DNA from: Cucumis sativus
Taxonomy: Eukaryota; Streptophyta; Magnoliopsida; Cucurbitales; Cucurbitaceae
Reading direction: 5' to 3'
Assembly (NCBI RefSeq): GCF_000004075.3
Contig: NC_026661.2
Span: 11,746,307 to 11,810,306, forward strand
Length of the DNA: 64,000 bases
Shown: piece after piece, positions 27,001 through 41,600 of the stretch
Layout of the letters: each line of letters starts with the position of its first letter
Numbering within the stretch: the first letter of the stretch is position 1
Position numbers and translations under genes: made by a program
The notes under the pieces: model-generated
Told to the model about the DNA's origin: nothing
The model's database searches: none
Seen by the model: the letters and a program-made list of their open reading frames with translations, nothing else

Positions 27001-28960
27001 ATAACTTACTTGATACTTCTTACTTTCTTGCTATACAAGATTTTCACAGTAACACAATTTAAAGATTTTTTTTATTTCTTTAATAATATCTTAGATAGGA
27101 TAATTAATTAAAAGAATATTTTTGACATAACAGACATTCTTTTAATAAAATGATAACTTCAAATACAGAGGCCTCGAGAAAAAATCTTCTGATCAAATAT
27201 TCTATTGAATTATGAAGAATCGTTTTGTAAATTTTCTTAATAAAACTTTCCTTCTTCCGAGTGAGTGTTTTTTTTTGCTTTTGTATAAATTTCTTTAACA
27301 TGAGTATATGTAATTGGATCGAATTGAAATATATTGGATGGAGAGTTTTGAATCCAAATTATAATATTAAACTCATTCGATTTCGACAATTTTAAATTAA
27401 ACCCTAATTTTTATTGTTTACACACTTTACGGTCTCATTTTGTTTTGTCCTCGATACACTTTCTAATACATTTTTTATTCTTAGTAATCCCGATCATGGT
27501 ACATCTTCCCACTTAAAGTCTTAAAACTGACATGCGATCATCTTTAACTTTTATAAAAACAATAACAAATTAGTCTTCCTACTAAAATACCTAGCTATAT
27601 GCCACCTTTTAACTTCCATAAAAACAAATATCAAATAATTGGCCTTCTTATTAAAATTTCTACTAAGCTTTTGTCACTTTTATGTAGTAATATGGCATGT
27701 TGATAAAAACTTTAGCTTATTGGCTAAATAATTGTTAATATCCTAATCTCCTATGTATAATTCAATGACTAAATGACAGTCATGAATTCTGATTTTTCTT
27801 AGTGGCAACATAAAGTTTGTTCAATGAAAACTTTTTTTTTTTTATGACTAATGCTTAATAAGATAATTGTGTAGAGACTTGAAACCTGCTTGGTGCACAG
27901 GTAACTAGCTAGCTATATTAAATATTTTCCACCACTGATAGATTTGAACCAAATGTTTCTCTTTTCCTTTCTCCATTTTCTCGCCTTTGTCTTCCTCTTC
28001 ATTTTCATCGATACTCAACAAAATAGAAATGCGTAACTTCATGCAATTTAAATTTCAAAACAACTATGAAAACTACAGCACAGCTGAAGTACTACATAAT
28101 TCAATTACTATAAGAAACTTTCCCCACTACAATTCTGTCACACGTGAAATTTAATTATAATTTTCTATTGTTGATAGAGTTCAAATACATGAGTCCTATC
28201 CTATGACCGTAAATCATATTGATAGAGCCTATCAGTTGATACTGTTGGAAAGTTATACACTGTGGAGAATAGAGATAAAAGTTTATGTAATTAAATTAAC
28301 AACAATTATATTGACAATTGAAAAATAAAAACTTCACATATTGATTGAGGCACGCCAATGGCTTTGTCCATAGGAAAGATGCATGTGCTCTCGCTACACT
28401 AAGTTATTTAACACATCACTTTGAAGGTACAAATCTTTTAAGATAGTCAATTACTTGTATGATCTAATGAAAAACAACTCTTCCATTGGAGAAACGAGAA
28501 AAATGAAAGAGATTCAACCAAATCTCAAGTGGAAAAGTAAGATTCAAAAGGTGTGAGAGAAGTATTCACGTTCTCTACTAAACATAGAAGAAAGCGTGAA
28601 CTACATTTCACTCTTCCAATTTTACAAGAAGGTGTGAATTTTGCTCCTCGAAAGAGTAAACAAAGAAAAAATAACATTTAATATTTAAAATATTCAAAAA
28701 AATACTTCATATCATCAATAGAATCTACCCAGGACTTGTAGAAACAAGACTATCAACAATATATTTCTTTAAGTGATAAAAGTCTTTTGGTAATAGTTTT
28801 TATCAATAATGATAGAAAATTACCATTGATATAAACTTCTTAGCAACCAGAGACGATTACTACTAATACCAAAATCTATAAATGTTTAGACCCATGCCAA
28901 TGATATATTCCAACAACTTGATCTAAATTATACCATATTCATACGGGAGAGTTGCAAATT
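24056..28960. other. Gene-free region, possibly an old DNA transposon in part
   Basis: No coding family is recognised. The segment 26530-26720 is rich in 'gggatta / taatccc' blocks and a 'gcccaaacaaag' motif whose complement resembles the 'gtgtttg' motif near 23713. The pair could be terminal repeats of a non-autonomous DNA element of about 3 kb, but I cannot prove it. A short duplicated 'aataaatcagaacaaaaac' unit lies at 25520-25565. An open frame at 25933-26175 has no known match. Confidence 0.35.
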
Positions 28961-28964
28961 TAAC

Positions 28965-29210
28965 ACTTAGTTTCAAAATGATTAAGTATATAACAACATT
29001 TTAAAAAATTTACAAATATAGCAAAGCTTGTCAAATTCTATCAACGATAAGAGTTTATCACCGATAAACCATGTTGTAAATGTTAGTCTATCATTGATAG
29101 ATCATACGAATCTATAGCAATATAAATCTATCGGTGATAATTTTGCTATATTTGCAATTTCTTTTTAAAATATTGCTATATCCTTAATTATTATTCCTAA
29201 AATGGCCCTC
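28965..29210. mobile_element. Small MITE, copy 1, upstream of TTI1
   Basis: The ends are imperfect inverted repeats: left 'gattaagtatataacaacattttaaaa...caaatatagcaaa', right 'tttgctatatttgcaat...ttttaaaatattgctatatccttaatt'. The middle holds palindromic 'tctatc.ttgatagat' blocks. It encodes no protein. A related copy is at 58885-59115. It ends about 450 bp before the TTI1 start codon. No target duplication was confirmed. Confidence 0.65.
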
Positions 29211-29662
29211 AATTACCATTACTTTATTAATTAAATGTGTTTGCATTCTATTATGAATCCTAATATTTTGAGCAAGATTGGTTGCATCTGCAATGGTTGG
29301 AAAGGATAAACATCAATAGAATCACAATTGATGATCCAATCAAAGAAAGAAAGGCCCGAAGGGTGGGGGGTAGCAAAAATTTACGGTCCATAGCTATCAT
29401 CTTTAGCCCAGCCCAAGATTCAAAGTTCGTCACCACCCTTCGTTCGATGGCAGATGGGAAAAAAGGGGGAAAAAAATAGCAAGCGTCGTAAATGATGGCG
29501 GGTCTTCTCGTGCTCTCTAGAGAGGTTTTACGACATCCACGTCTTCACGTTCATACGAATTCCAATCAACTGATCGCTAATAACCGTCCTGATTGTTTGG
29601 GTTTCACGGATGTTCTTGTTTGTAAGTAGAGTTTTTCTTCTGTTTCTCCCGAGCTGTTGAAG

Positions 29663-32600
29663 ATGGAGATGGCTGATACAAATTATTTAAGCGAGGAAGA
29701 AAAGCTGGAAGAAGCGGATGAAGGATTTCAGAGAAGTGGAGTGTTCGTAGAGCTCAAAACATATTGCTTGGAGCTGCTACAGCTTCTCCAATGGCCCAAG
29801 CAACGCTCCTCCTCAATTCCTTCATTGTTTGAACTGCTTCGAAAAACGCCCACAATTTCTCTGCAACATTGCTTTGAGTGAGTTTCTCTTACCTCGTGGA
29901 ATATTCTATATGTTATACATTTTTACGTGCTCGTTTGCTACATATGTTGATCCCTTGCGTTTTCCATTCGAACTCTCAACATTCACACAATTAAGCATTC
30001 CTCCATAACTGATTTAGGAATTTACTTGCAAAATATAGTTATATTTCAGGGACGAAGAATGTATTTTAGCCTTTGAATCATAATTGTGATCGACTGGATT
30101 TCATTGCTCTTCAATCAATTTCATGGAAAACTTGGAAAAGTTTTGGAAGGGCATTGGAAAACTGGGTTAAAAGACGATCAATACGATGTCAATGAATTTT
30201 ATTTTATTCATTTAAATATTTTTCGGTTATGAAGCGAGTTTCTCAAAACTTTACTATGTATCTTCATATGCATTAAGAAATTAAAAGCATGTAATAAAAA
30301 GATTATCTACTTCTGTAAACTTTTTGTAATGTCAGTGCATTTGAACTTTTATGCGACCCTACCTGATAGTTTAGTTTTTTCTGTTTTCAGTTACGTGCTG
30401 TTCCCGCTACTGCTGCTATTGGATGCAGCTGTTGTGGATAGATCTCAGCAGAAGGTTGATTCTGGAGAAAACAATATGATGTCTGTTAGTCATGAACTGC
30501 CTCATAGAGTGAGTGACAGTGTGGCAGAAGGTGTGCTTCAGTGTCTCGAAGAACTCCTGAAGAAGTGTCGTTTAGGATCCGTGGAGCAGGTGGTCTTATT
30601 TGAATATAACATTAGACTTGAGATGTGCTTCATTCGTTAGCTTTCATTTCTCAGATGTGTATTATCCTTGTAGTGCAGGGGACCGTTCTTAGAGTTATGC
30701 TGGTTGCTAGCCACACTCTAATGAATTTCAAATAACTAAACTCAACTGAATATTACTATTCACTAGAATACTTTCTGTGAAGCAGCCCCAGAGGAGATTT
30801 GATTTTCTTTGCATTTCTATTTACTTCATCTTTCTTCCTCCAAAATATGCCTATGGAACTGTAGTATCTAATATCTTATTGGTATAATTTAGTTTTATTT
30901 TTTATGGTGCTGGGGTTGAGATTTATATTTACAAGCGTAGTTGACTTATGACATGTATGGGTTTTATAAGGTTAGTAGATTTGTTATTTATGGACTTAGT
31001 TGACTTATGACACAAATGACTATGACAAGGGGTAAGTAGGTTCTTGTTTGTCTCTTAGATCCCCTGCTTTTGACTCAGGGTTGTGTTAAATGTTAATAGC
31101 TGTCATCCTTAGAAGATATAAATTTACCCATGCAGACAGAAATCTTACCATATGATGGGGGGGGGGGGGGGGGGGGGGGTCGTCCCTACTTGGGGAAAGT
31201 TATTGCAAAGAAGCATTCAAGCTTTTCTTCTATTGCATCAGTTAATTTCAGGCTCTCATAGAAAGTAAATAAAAGAATTAGAGGTTTATTTGGCCTCTTT
31301 GTGCTGTCTTCTGTCGTTCTGTGAATAACCTTTAAGGCTTTAAAGACGTTTCAATAATCCTTTTTCTTAATTAATTGCTTCACCTAATTATGTCGATGTG
31401 ATAATGCAGATGGTTGTAGTGCTGAAAAAGTTAACCTGTGGAGCTTTGTTATCTCCCCTTGAGGCATCAGAAGAATTCCGTGAAGGAATTATCAAGTGTT
31501 TCAAGGCGATCTTTATGAATTTATACCCCTGCTCCAATGATGCATGCTCATGTAAACAAATATCTGGTTCTCCAGCACTTGCAGAAAACAGAGAATTTCA
31601 AGGTCATCTTGATGTGTTTTCAGAAGAGTCAAAGCCAAATGAATGCTTGCTTGAATTTCTCCGGAGTGAAACTGCTTCAGCTGCTGTTGGACACTGGCTG
31701 TCACTTCTTCTCAAAGTATGAATAAACATGCTTTCAATGATTTTCCCTTGTTTTCTAGCATTTATTTTCCCCAAGTTTTTCTGTTTGTTCATGAGCATAT
31801 GCAAAGGCTGCAGATATTGAGGCCACACGGGGACATCTTGGAAGTTCCAAAATTCGTATTGAAGCCTTTATGACCCTTCGCATACTTGTGGCAAAGGTAA
31901 ACTTTTAACTTTTAATTAACCATGTTTAAATGAACTACCTGTCATGACTTAGAGTAAATTCTTGATTGGAGGAATACGACCCTTCAAATACGTAGCACGA
32001 TATTCCTCCATGGAGGCTGAGTCTTCTTCCTGAGATAAAGATTTGACACTATACCTCTTGATTGGACTGCTTAAAATAAGAAATATGGACAAAGTTATCC
32101 TACCGATCTTATATTGATTGATGTATTCCACACATGGAAAACCTGGTTCAAGGTAAAACAATACAATTGGTCAAATTTTGCTTAATTGGATCCCTTTCAT
32201 AACTTGAGGGTTGTCTTTATGGGGCTTCTTGGCGGGTACCCTTCATTTTTTATCTTAATAAAAGTTGTCGTTTCATCAAAAATATATATATATGTATATA
32301 TGTATATATATCAACCACAAATATGCTGAGATTACCACGTGTGTGTGTGGGGCTTTATTCCTGATTTACTTTAGCGGAAATGTATACATTTTGGACCAAA
32401 AAATTAAAACTATTGAAAACTTGTAATCCCCTGTCACTTCTTTATTTATTTGCTTGAAGAGGGAAGTTCCCTGTTGTATAAAAAAACAAATTAATAATAT
32501 ATATATACTCTCTTTGATACTCAACAATTCTCTATATTAGTTCTGTGGTAATAGAGATAATAATCTCGAAGATGGATGTTCCAATGGTTTAGATTATCAA

Positions 32601-35600
32601 TACTATTCTTTTGTAGGTTGGAACAGCTGATGCATTGGCCTTCTTCTTGCCTGGTGTTGTCAGTCAGTTTTCTAAAGTTTTGCGGGCCTCTAAAACATCA
32701 TTAAGTGGGGCTGCTGGGAATACAGAAGCCACAAATCAAGCAATTAGAGGCTTGGCTGAATATCTAATGATAGTCCTCGAGAATGAAGCTAATAAATCTA
32801 GCCTTGTCATGTTTATGGATTTTCAGTCTGAAATTATTATGGAGAAGGGTAAAAAGGCACAATATATTCTAGAGGAACTCCGTCAATTGCCCGATAAAGT
32901 CCGCAGTGGGAGTATAATGGTAGGAGAATGTTCATCTGCCGTGGTGGCAAAGAAAACTACTTATGAATCAGGATCAAAGGAGACAATGAGTGCTGACTAT
33001 CTCAAGGGGAACAATTCTTTTCATGTGGATCGAACGAAGGAATGGGTTGCACAAACTTCAACTCATGTGGATAAACTATTAAGGGCAACTTTTCCATATG
33101 TATGTCCTTGAATGTTATGTATTGAATGCTTCAATACTTGATTGCTCTTGTTGCTGCTGATGTGTTTACTGAACTAATTTCTTTTGGTGCTTGTTAGATT
33201 TGTATGCATCTGGTAAAAAAGGTTAGACTGGGCATCCTGGCTGCCATAGAAGGTCTATTGTCAAGGTGCAGCTGCACACTAAAGGAGAGTAGATCGATGC
33301 TTTTGGTGAGCAAAAAGAACTACCACCACCTACTTTGGAAATCAATTTATTTGGGGAGTCAGATGTCTCTTATTGACGTATTTACACTATTGGTTATAAC
33401 ACCTATTTTGTTGAATTTGTTGCACTTTTATAATACAGCATATAAAATCCTTTTTCATATATGTGGAACCCGAAAACCTATAGTGAAGTACGTGAGCAGT
33501 AAAATGAAAATGTAAAAAGAAAGAAAAAGAAAAAGAAAAAGAAAGAATGCAAGGTCACAGAAAAGGGGCCTCAGAAAGAAATTCTAGCTATGCAAAAGAT
33601 TGCCTATAAATAGTTACAAAAGATCTTCAAAACTGAAGTCCACCAAGAAACACGACAATGAATAAGGGACCAAATTTCACTAGGCTCCTGTTCCACCCCA
33701 TAAAACCCATAAGATCACATGAATGCTTGCAAACCTTAAAAAGCGATTCTTCTCTCCATGAGGTGGATTGGGGAGGAACTCCTCAATCAAAATTCTAGTG
33801 TCCTTGTGACGAGCATACAATATACTAAACCACTGGAAGAAAAATTCCTATACAGAACTTGCAAACTCACTATGCCAGAGCTTGAGAATATGGTCCATCC
33901 AGGATATCCCCCGCTATTTGACAAAGCATACAATAGAACTAACCAACCAATGAGGGAAACTTCCTCACAAGGCGGTCGCGGTCCATCATGTTAGTATGGC
34001 CATGTAAAACATTCCAAGTTAAGAACCTCAATTTCCTAGGGGTCTTAATCTTCCAAAGAACTGAAAATATCAACTCTTCGAAGGGGGAGGATCTCCCACA
34101 CTATGAAAAAAGACGTAGATGAAAACCCCAAAGGATTGGAGGTCCATCACATCCATTCTCATGCGCCTAAAGGAATGACCCTCAAGCAAAGGAAGAAAAG
34201 AAACCACATCTATCACTCCCCATGGAAAGAGAGCGACAAATCTAGAGAGAAAAAAACATGAGCTCCCAAACCCCATAAGGAAGTCAACAACAAAATGGTT
34301 TTCAACGGAATGCAAATGATGAAGTTTAGGTAAAAAGGTGCAAATCCGTCTCAGTCACACCCAATGATCTTTCCAAAAATATGTTTACCTCCCCTCTCCC
34401 ACCACACAATGGACCAAATGGACTACAAAAGGGAGCTTTGTTGAAATATCATTCCACAAGGTTTGGTGAGTACCTTTAACCCCCTTTGACAACCATTCGA
34501 AAGGATGAGAGTGATGTTCACTAACAATGATCCTACGGTGTAGATGATGTTCAACAAAAAGAATTGTGCTTAGGGGAGAATCATAAACTCTCAATTTCTA
34601 GACCCCCTTTGGAGATTGGTCTCTCAATAATCTTCCGGCCAACGAAGTGTGATCTCTTCCATTTCCCTTCATCAGTTAAGACGGGTTTCAATTAAGAAGG
34701 GCAAAACCACAAAGGTAGACTAATGGTGCATGAACATGGTTAAAAGCGAAATTGGTAGTTCCTTGCCTCAACAATGAAATTGGTTGTTTTTCAATAATTT
34801 GAACTTCATACCTTTCTTATTCAATGAAATCACTTATTTACATATATTAAAATAGTACCAGGTTTTACATTTTTTTCCCTTGCAACCATATAAACATGAG
34901 TTTACAGAAAGAGAACTTGGTGGTCCAGCCTCAGGCGGTTACTAAAATGATTCCCGATTTCCCAAGATAAAAAGGAAGCTTCATTATGAAGCTCTTTTAT
35001 TATGGAAGATGATGGGGAAGCAAACAGAAAGAATTCCTTTGTTTCAAGAGTATTGCTTGTCTTAAAAAAGTCACTTTCCTCTCTGTTAGGATCTTCAAAG
35101 AAATGGTAACACTAAGACTCTGACGACTATGGTAGCTCTAAGATTGTGACAACTATGGACATTAATAGGTTATTTTAAGATCAACCATATTTGATGACAT
35201 TGATACGAAGGTACCTATGATTTTGGAATTTTGGTATTTCTTGTTTCAGCTCCTCATTTTTCTGTTTTTATTATTCCTTGATTAAAGCAAGATAACGTGA
35301 TCTTGGCGTTGCTTGATATGCATTGTACTCTTGCAATATGATGTGTATTGTTAGAAAGTTTTGTATACTTACCTATGCAGTCTATTGATGCAACTAGAAA
35401 ATGTTATATTTAGTTGGTTGTGATCTTGATCATTTTATATATTGTGAAAAGTTTTTAAGCTTGCTTCTCAAAATGTTTAATTTATGATATATCCTGTCTG
35501 TTGTTGCAGGAGTGCTTGTGTACTTTGGCTATTGATGAATCTGAGGATGTTTCATTCACTGCACAAGAGTTCCTCGAATATTTATTCTGGATAACTGGGA

Positions 35601-38600
35601 ACCATCAATTGCAGCATGACGTTGCCAAAATTTTTGTGAGGTTCTTATCTTGATATATGAAGTTACAAATGACTAAATTTCTTGGACGAATTGTGAAGCT
35701 AACATGTCCCCTATTGAATCTAGGTTGGTTGAAAAGCTTCCTAATGTGGTTCTTGGAACTGATGAGAAGTTTGCTCTATCACATGCACGACAGTTACTTG
35801 TAGTGGCATATTATTCTGGGCCCCAGCTCATTATCGATCATCTTATCCACTCTCCAGTATGAGCTTCCTTCTAATGTTTTAACAGACATGGCTGTTTACA
35901 TTTACTTTATTACATCATGTTCAATCTTTAACACACAGATGTAGATGAAGTATTAAGTATGACTTGCTGCATAACTGCTTGCCAATTTATTTAAATTCTA
36001 TGGGTTCAACCATAGGTTGTATTATTGTTTTTTTTTTTATGAGGAACGTATAGATTTTATTTCATTGATAGAATGAAATTACAAAAGGTCAACCATAGTT
36101 TCAAAACATAAAGATACTTCACATAGTTGGATGCATGTTTTGCTACATAATGTTGAAATGTTTTTTACTGTCTGATTTCACTTGGGGTGAATAATGAGCA
36201 ATGTCTGAAAGTAGGGAGACAGTGAATTCATGTTCTCTTTATTCTGCTATTTATATTTAATCTTGGCACTGCATGATTTTTTTTTCTTTTTGGTTATTCC
36301 CCTATACTTTTGTGTCCTTTTGCACTTTAATCTCTCATTCACTGATTTTTATGTGATCAGTACCATATTAATTTTGTTTTGGTTGTTGAATGTATAGGTA
36401 ACTGCAGTTCGCTTTCTAGATGTATTTGCTGTTTGTCTAAATCAGAATTCAGTCTACGCCTGTTCTATTGGAAAATTTCTCTCAGCAAGGCCATCCTCTC
36501 TAGGATATCTGCACTCTCTTACTGAGTTAAAAGTTGGAACTAATCTCATTAGTGATTGCCTTTCCATCATGAATACTGCCTCGCCTGCAGTTTCAGAGCT
36601 CACAATGGTTCAGGAGAAAGATATACAGCAACGTAATCACGTGCTTCCTCGCATGCCCCCATGGTTTAATGGCATTGGCAATCAGAAACTCTATGAAGCT
36701 CTTGGAGGAGTTCTCCGACTCGTTGGTTTGTCTTTGGCATCAGGTCTGAAACTATTCCTCTCTGATTATTTAGCTTCTATTGTTATGTTTTGTCCTCATC
36801 ATGTATGCTTTCTTATTACCAGATAACAAAGGTGAAGGTAGTTTGTCGGTTACCATTGATATCCCACTGGGAAACTTGCAAAAACTGGTTTCCGAGCTTC
36901 GTAAGAAAGAATACAGTGAAGAAAACTGGGAATATTGGTACAGGAGGACAGGTTCAGGACAGCTAGTGCGCCAGGCAAGCACTGCTGTCTGTATTCTGAA
37001 TGAGATGATATTTGGTGTTTCAGAACATTCAGTAGATTACTTCTCAAGTATGTTTCAGAGAGCAAGAATGCACAGGAAGGTTACCAATGACTACGAATGT
37101 GTCACCACTAATGAAGCTTGTTGGAAAATTTCCCCGGAAAAAATTAGAGCACAGTTAATTGATTGTATTGGTAGAATCCTGCATGAATACCTATCTCCTG
37201 AGATATGGGACCTTCCTACACAACATAAATATTCCCCGATGCATTCTGCTGGTGAAGATGACATTAGCTTACACTTCTTCAGAGACACTGCTATGTTGCA
37301 TCAGGTTACATCAAACTTCAAAACCTATATTTAGTTGTGGATGTTTTACTTGGCCATAAGGTAATTTCACACTATTTAAACTGCAACTTCTTCTCTTGAA
37401 CAGGTTATAATTGAAGGAATAGGTATTTTCAGTATGTGTCTGGGAAAATATTTTTCTTCTTGTGGATTTCTTCATTCATCACTTTATTTGCTGCTTGAGA
37501 ATCTTATTTCCTCAAATGCGGAAGTTAGAAGCACCTCTGATGCTATCTTACACGTTCTTTCTTCTTCATCTGGCTACCCAACGGTGAGATAAGACAAACA
37601 CATATTTTACTATGTTCTCAAGTTGTTTTTTGATCAGTTGCAAATATGATCTTTTGGCAGGTTCGGAACTTGGTTTTGGAAAATGCAGATTATGTGATTG
37701 ATTCAATATGTAGGCAGTTGCGTCATTTGGATCTCAATCCGCACGTGCCAAATGTTCTTGCTGCTATCCTTTCCTATATTGGAATAGCTCATGAGATTTT
37801 GCCTCTACTGGAGGAACCTGTATGCAATTAACGTCCTTTAACAACCTAATTCACATACAGAATTTTATGTACTTACCAATTGAGGGAGCACCTGTGTGTA
37901 CAGAACGAATGTAGATAGCTCTGTGGCCTTTGTTTGCCATTTTTACATTCTTGATGGTCGTTTAGAATGAAGATTTTATATATTTACTTGTATGCGTGGA
38001 TGTATAGTTTTCTGCATGTCTTTGACTCTGTCGGAATGGGTTGGAAGTCTAATGCACTGAACTATTGCAGATGCATAAAGTATCATCGGAACTTGAGATC
38101 CTTGGAAGACATCAGCACCCCAATCTAACTGGTCCATTCTTAAAGGTCACTTCTGAATTATGCATATCCACTTTGTGCTAAGTTTTACAATAATTAATGA
38201 CTTTTTGTTGAGAGGTATCTGGTACTTTTCATTGCTGTAAGATTTTTGCTATTATGGCCATTCTGTTGAGTATCTTTGCTCATTGAGCTCTTTGGTGAAT
38301 TTTTGGACTCCTTTGGGTGGGAGGAGTGTTTCCTAATGTGTTCTCTGTTTCTAGGATATTTTGCAAGGTAAAACCAAACTGTTCATGTTTTTATATTATT
38401 ATGGAAGTTTCATTTTCTCCAGGCAGTAGCAGAGATTGCCAGAGTGTCAAAGCACGAATCTAATTCCCTGCCTAGTAAAGCAGCATCATACACTAGTCAT
38501 GTCAAGTCTTTAATTTCTAAAGGGGAAAAGCAGGCAGGAGGGGTATCGAGATCATGTCATGATGACGACATAAATATATCTTCACTGGAGTCAGGTGATT

Positions 38601-41600
38601 GATCTTGGTTAACTAGTTTCATGTTACAATGATGTCAAAAATTTGCTTCTTAGTTTTTGATATTTAATCAGACTTAAAACGTTTAGTCTCTGATCTTGGT
38701 GATACAAAGTTGAGATTTTAGTTCTGAACTGTATACGGTGAGTATTAAATGTTTAACTGTGTTTTTTTTTTTGAAATGGAAACGCCTCTTTATTAATATA
38801 AATAAAAGAGACTGAAGCTCAATGTACAAGAACATATACCAAGAGCAACAAGGACTAAAAGAACAGATATAGCAAAAACCGAGACAGGAGAGAACATATA
38901 AAATTTCAATGAGCTGGACAAGACCCTCTAGAACCTGAGCAAAACAAGAAGAAAATACAAAGCAAAGTGAAAAAACTTTCAACAAGGAGCCCCAAATAAG
39001 CTAAAAGCTTAATAACAAATGGTTTAAAAAATGAATGGAAAGGAAAACACCAAGAAAAGTTAACCAGCTGAGGCAAAGCTTGATTGAAAAATACAATTGT
39101 GTGCCACGGAAAACTTGTTGAAATCTTCCACCTCACGAAAAAGAACTGCACGTGTACTATTGAAATGGCCCATCAAAGCTTCAATTCTTTGAACAGAATT
39201 CTGAAAGGAAGAAAGAAATACACAGGAAAAGGCCAAACATGAAATCTCTCACTTTACAAAAAAACCATTATCTTGCTTCAACAATCCTTCCCATATGCCC
39301 TTAGAATCACCAGATTCCCATTCAATTTTTAAGATTAAATGTCTGCGACTTTCTGTGCGCAAGCCAAAACTATCCCACATTTCTCAACAAAGGACTTCAA
39401 ATGATCTGGAATATCACATTGATGAGCTTGTGTGGAAATTCTAGAGGCCCGTTTCTCATTAATTGAATCTTCCTCAGTCTGAAACAAAGAATTTAGATCA
39501 GTCTCTAAAGGGTCTGATAGACCCCCCATAGTAAAGGTGTATTCACGTAGGAATAAAAGTGGGAAGAAGAAAGAATGATTGAGAGTTAGTTAGTAATTTC
39601 CCGTAAGGTGGGCCCTTAGGAGTATGACTGTTAAAGTGGGGCCAAGTATTCTGTTAGCTGTCTTAGTGTTTGCCTATTTAGGTATTGTGAATGTTGGGGG
39701 TGGGCATCTTTTTGGCTAAATGATTTTGGTATAGACTCTCATTAGAGTAGTGTGGAGAGATTGGGGAACTCTCAAATCCTTCCCCATAGTTGATAAATAA
39801 AATTGTGGCTAAGGCCTTAACAGGGTCCTTCAACAATAGATCTTCCTTCTCATTTAATCTTATCAAATCATCTTCCATAGCTGAAACAAGCTTCTTTTTT
39901 GAGGGGACCGGAGTTTGGCTTGGAGAACATCTCAAGAACTTTACCTTTGAATTAGTAAAGAAAAAGCAGAGTATTTTGTAAACTTTACCTTTGAATTAAA
40001 TGTTTAACTGTTGTAGGAACAAAATTTAATTATGAACCGTGAATGAAGGAATTGGATGAACTAGTTAAACAGCTAGTATGCTTTCTGCCAATCTAGATGT
40101 AATATAATGCTCCATTCAATTCCTCTGCTCTTGCAAGGGAAAGAGTGCTGGATATTAAGAGGATGACGTAATCAACACAGCAAAGTTGTTATTTTGCAAT
40201 GTCATAAGAGGACGAACTTAATCTAAATTATATAAGATGTTTCTAATCTTGTAGTACTAAGAAATGTATGGCTGAATGAAAGAAATATTTAAAGGTTAAT
40301 TTTTTCTGTGTAGAGTGGGAAAATATTTTGTTCAAGCTCAATGATTCCAGAAGATATAGACGAACAGTTGGATCAATTGCTGGTTCGTGCATTGTGACTG
40401 CTATACCTCTCCTAGCTTCACAGAAACAAGCTACATGCTTGGTGGCCTTAGATATTGTTGAGGTATGTCTCAAGATTGTCTATATTCGAGCTAAGAACTG
40501 GATTCCCTTGTTAGTGAGAGATCTTTTCATGGCCATTTTCTGTCTGAGAATGTCATCAAGAATTATTACATGTCCTTGGTGCTAATTGCCACACGGTCAT
40601 GTTTTGTGTAATCCATCACATCGTCATAATTATTTTTATAGGGTTTAAAGTTTAGGGTATACAATGCACACAAAATGTTGATCTAACTACGATCATTGTG
40701 GGTTTCTGAGTATAGGTTGATGCTTCTTTGTCTCTGTTCCACACAGCACTTTGATGCTATAATAAAGATTCCACGTACCCCTTCCCTTTTTGGTGATGAA
40801 TTCACCTTATAATGCATAAAATCTTTTTGCGGGATTGCATTTTGTTTTGCTTAAAATTGATTCTATTGAAAAAAGTCACTTACATAAATTGTTTGTAGTA
40901 TGGTGTCGCGGCATTGGCAAAAGTGGAAGAAGCCTATAAGCATGAGAAGGATATCAAGGAAGCAATTGAGGAAACATTGCACTCACATTCTTTTTATCGA
41001 CTTCTGGACACTTTGGATGTTTCTGAAGAGGGGTCGGATGAGAATCGATTGCTTCCTGCAATGAATAAAATATGGCCCTTTTTGGTTGCTTGCATTCAGA
41101 ACAAAAATCCAGTGGTGAGTTATCATTTGTCTATTTGTCTTTTTCCCTAGTGTTTGATCTAGTTTGTACTTGAGCAATTGTTGCATCTCTTAATTCATGC
41201 AACTCAGGACAATGGCTTTTAGGATTTTAGTTTCAAGAGTACGCAAGCCTACAGGAAAAGAAACAGTATTGTCTTCTTGTAGTTCAACCTGCCTCTGACC
41301 TACACAAATACTTCTAGTTGATTTTAGATTATGCTGCTGCTCTGCTGCTTCCTTTTTCCTATTTAATATTAATACCTTTTTCCTATTTAACTTTTGTAGG
41401 CGGCACGAAGATGTTTAAACGTGATAAGCAGTTCAGTACAAATCTGTGGAGGAGATTTCTTCACACGACGATTCCATACAGATGGATCTCATTTTTGGAA
41501 GCTTCTGACATCGTCTCCATTTCTAAGGAAACAAAACGTGAGAGAAGAGAAAGCAGTGCTACAACTTCCCTATCGAAACACATATATATCATCAGAGGAC

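Noticed and set aside
36780..37359. Alternative open frames over TTI1 exon 10 on both strands
   Set aside because: They are shadows of the true exon, which joins in frame with its neighbours.
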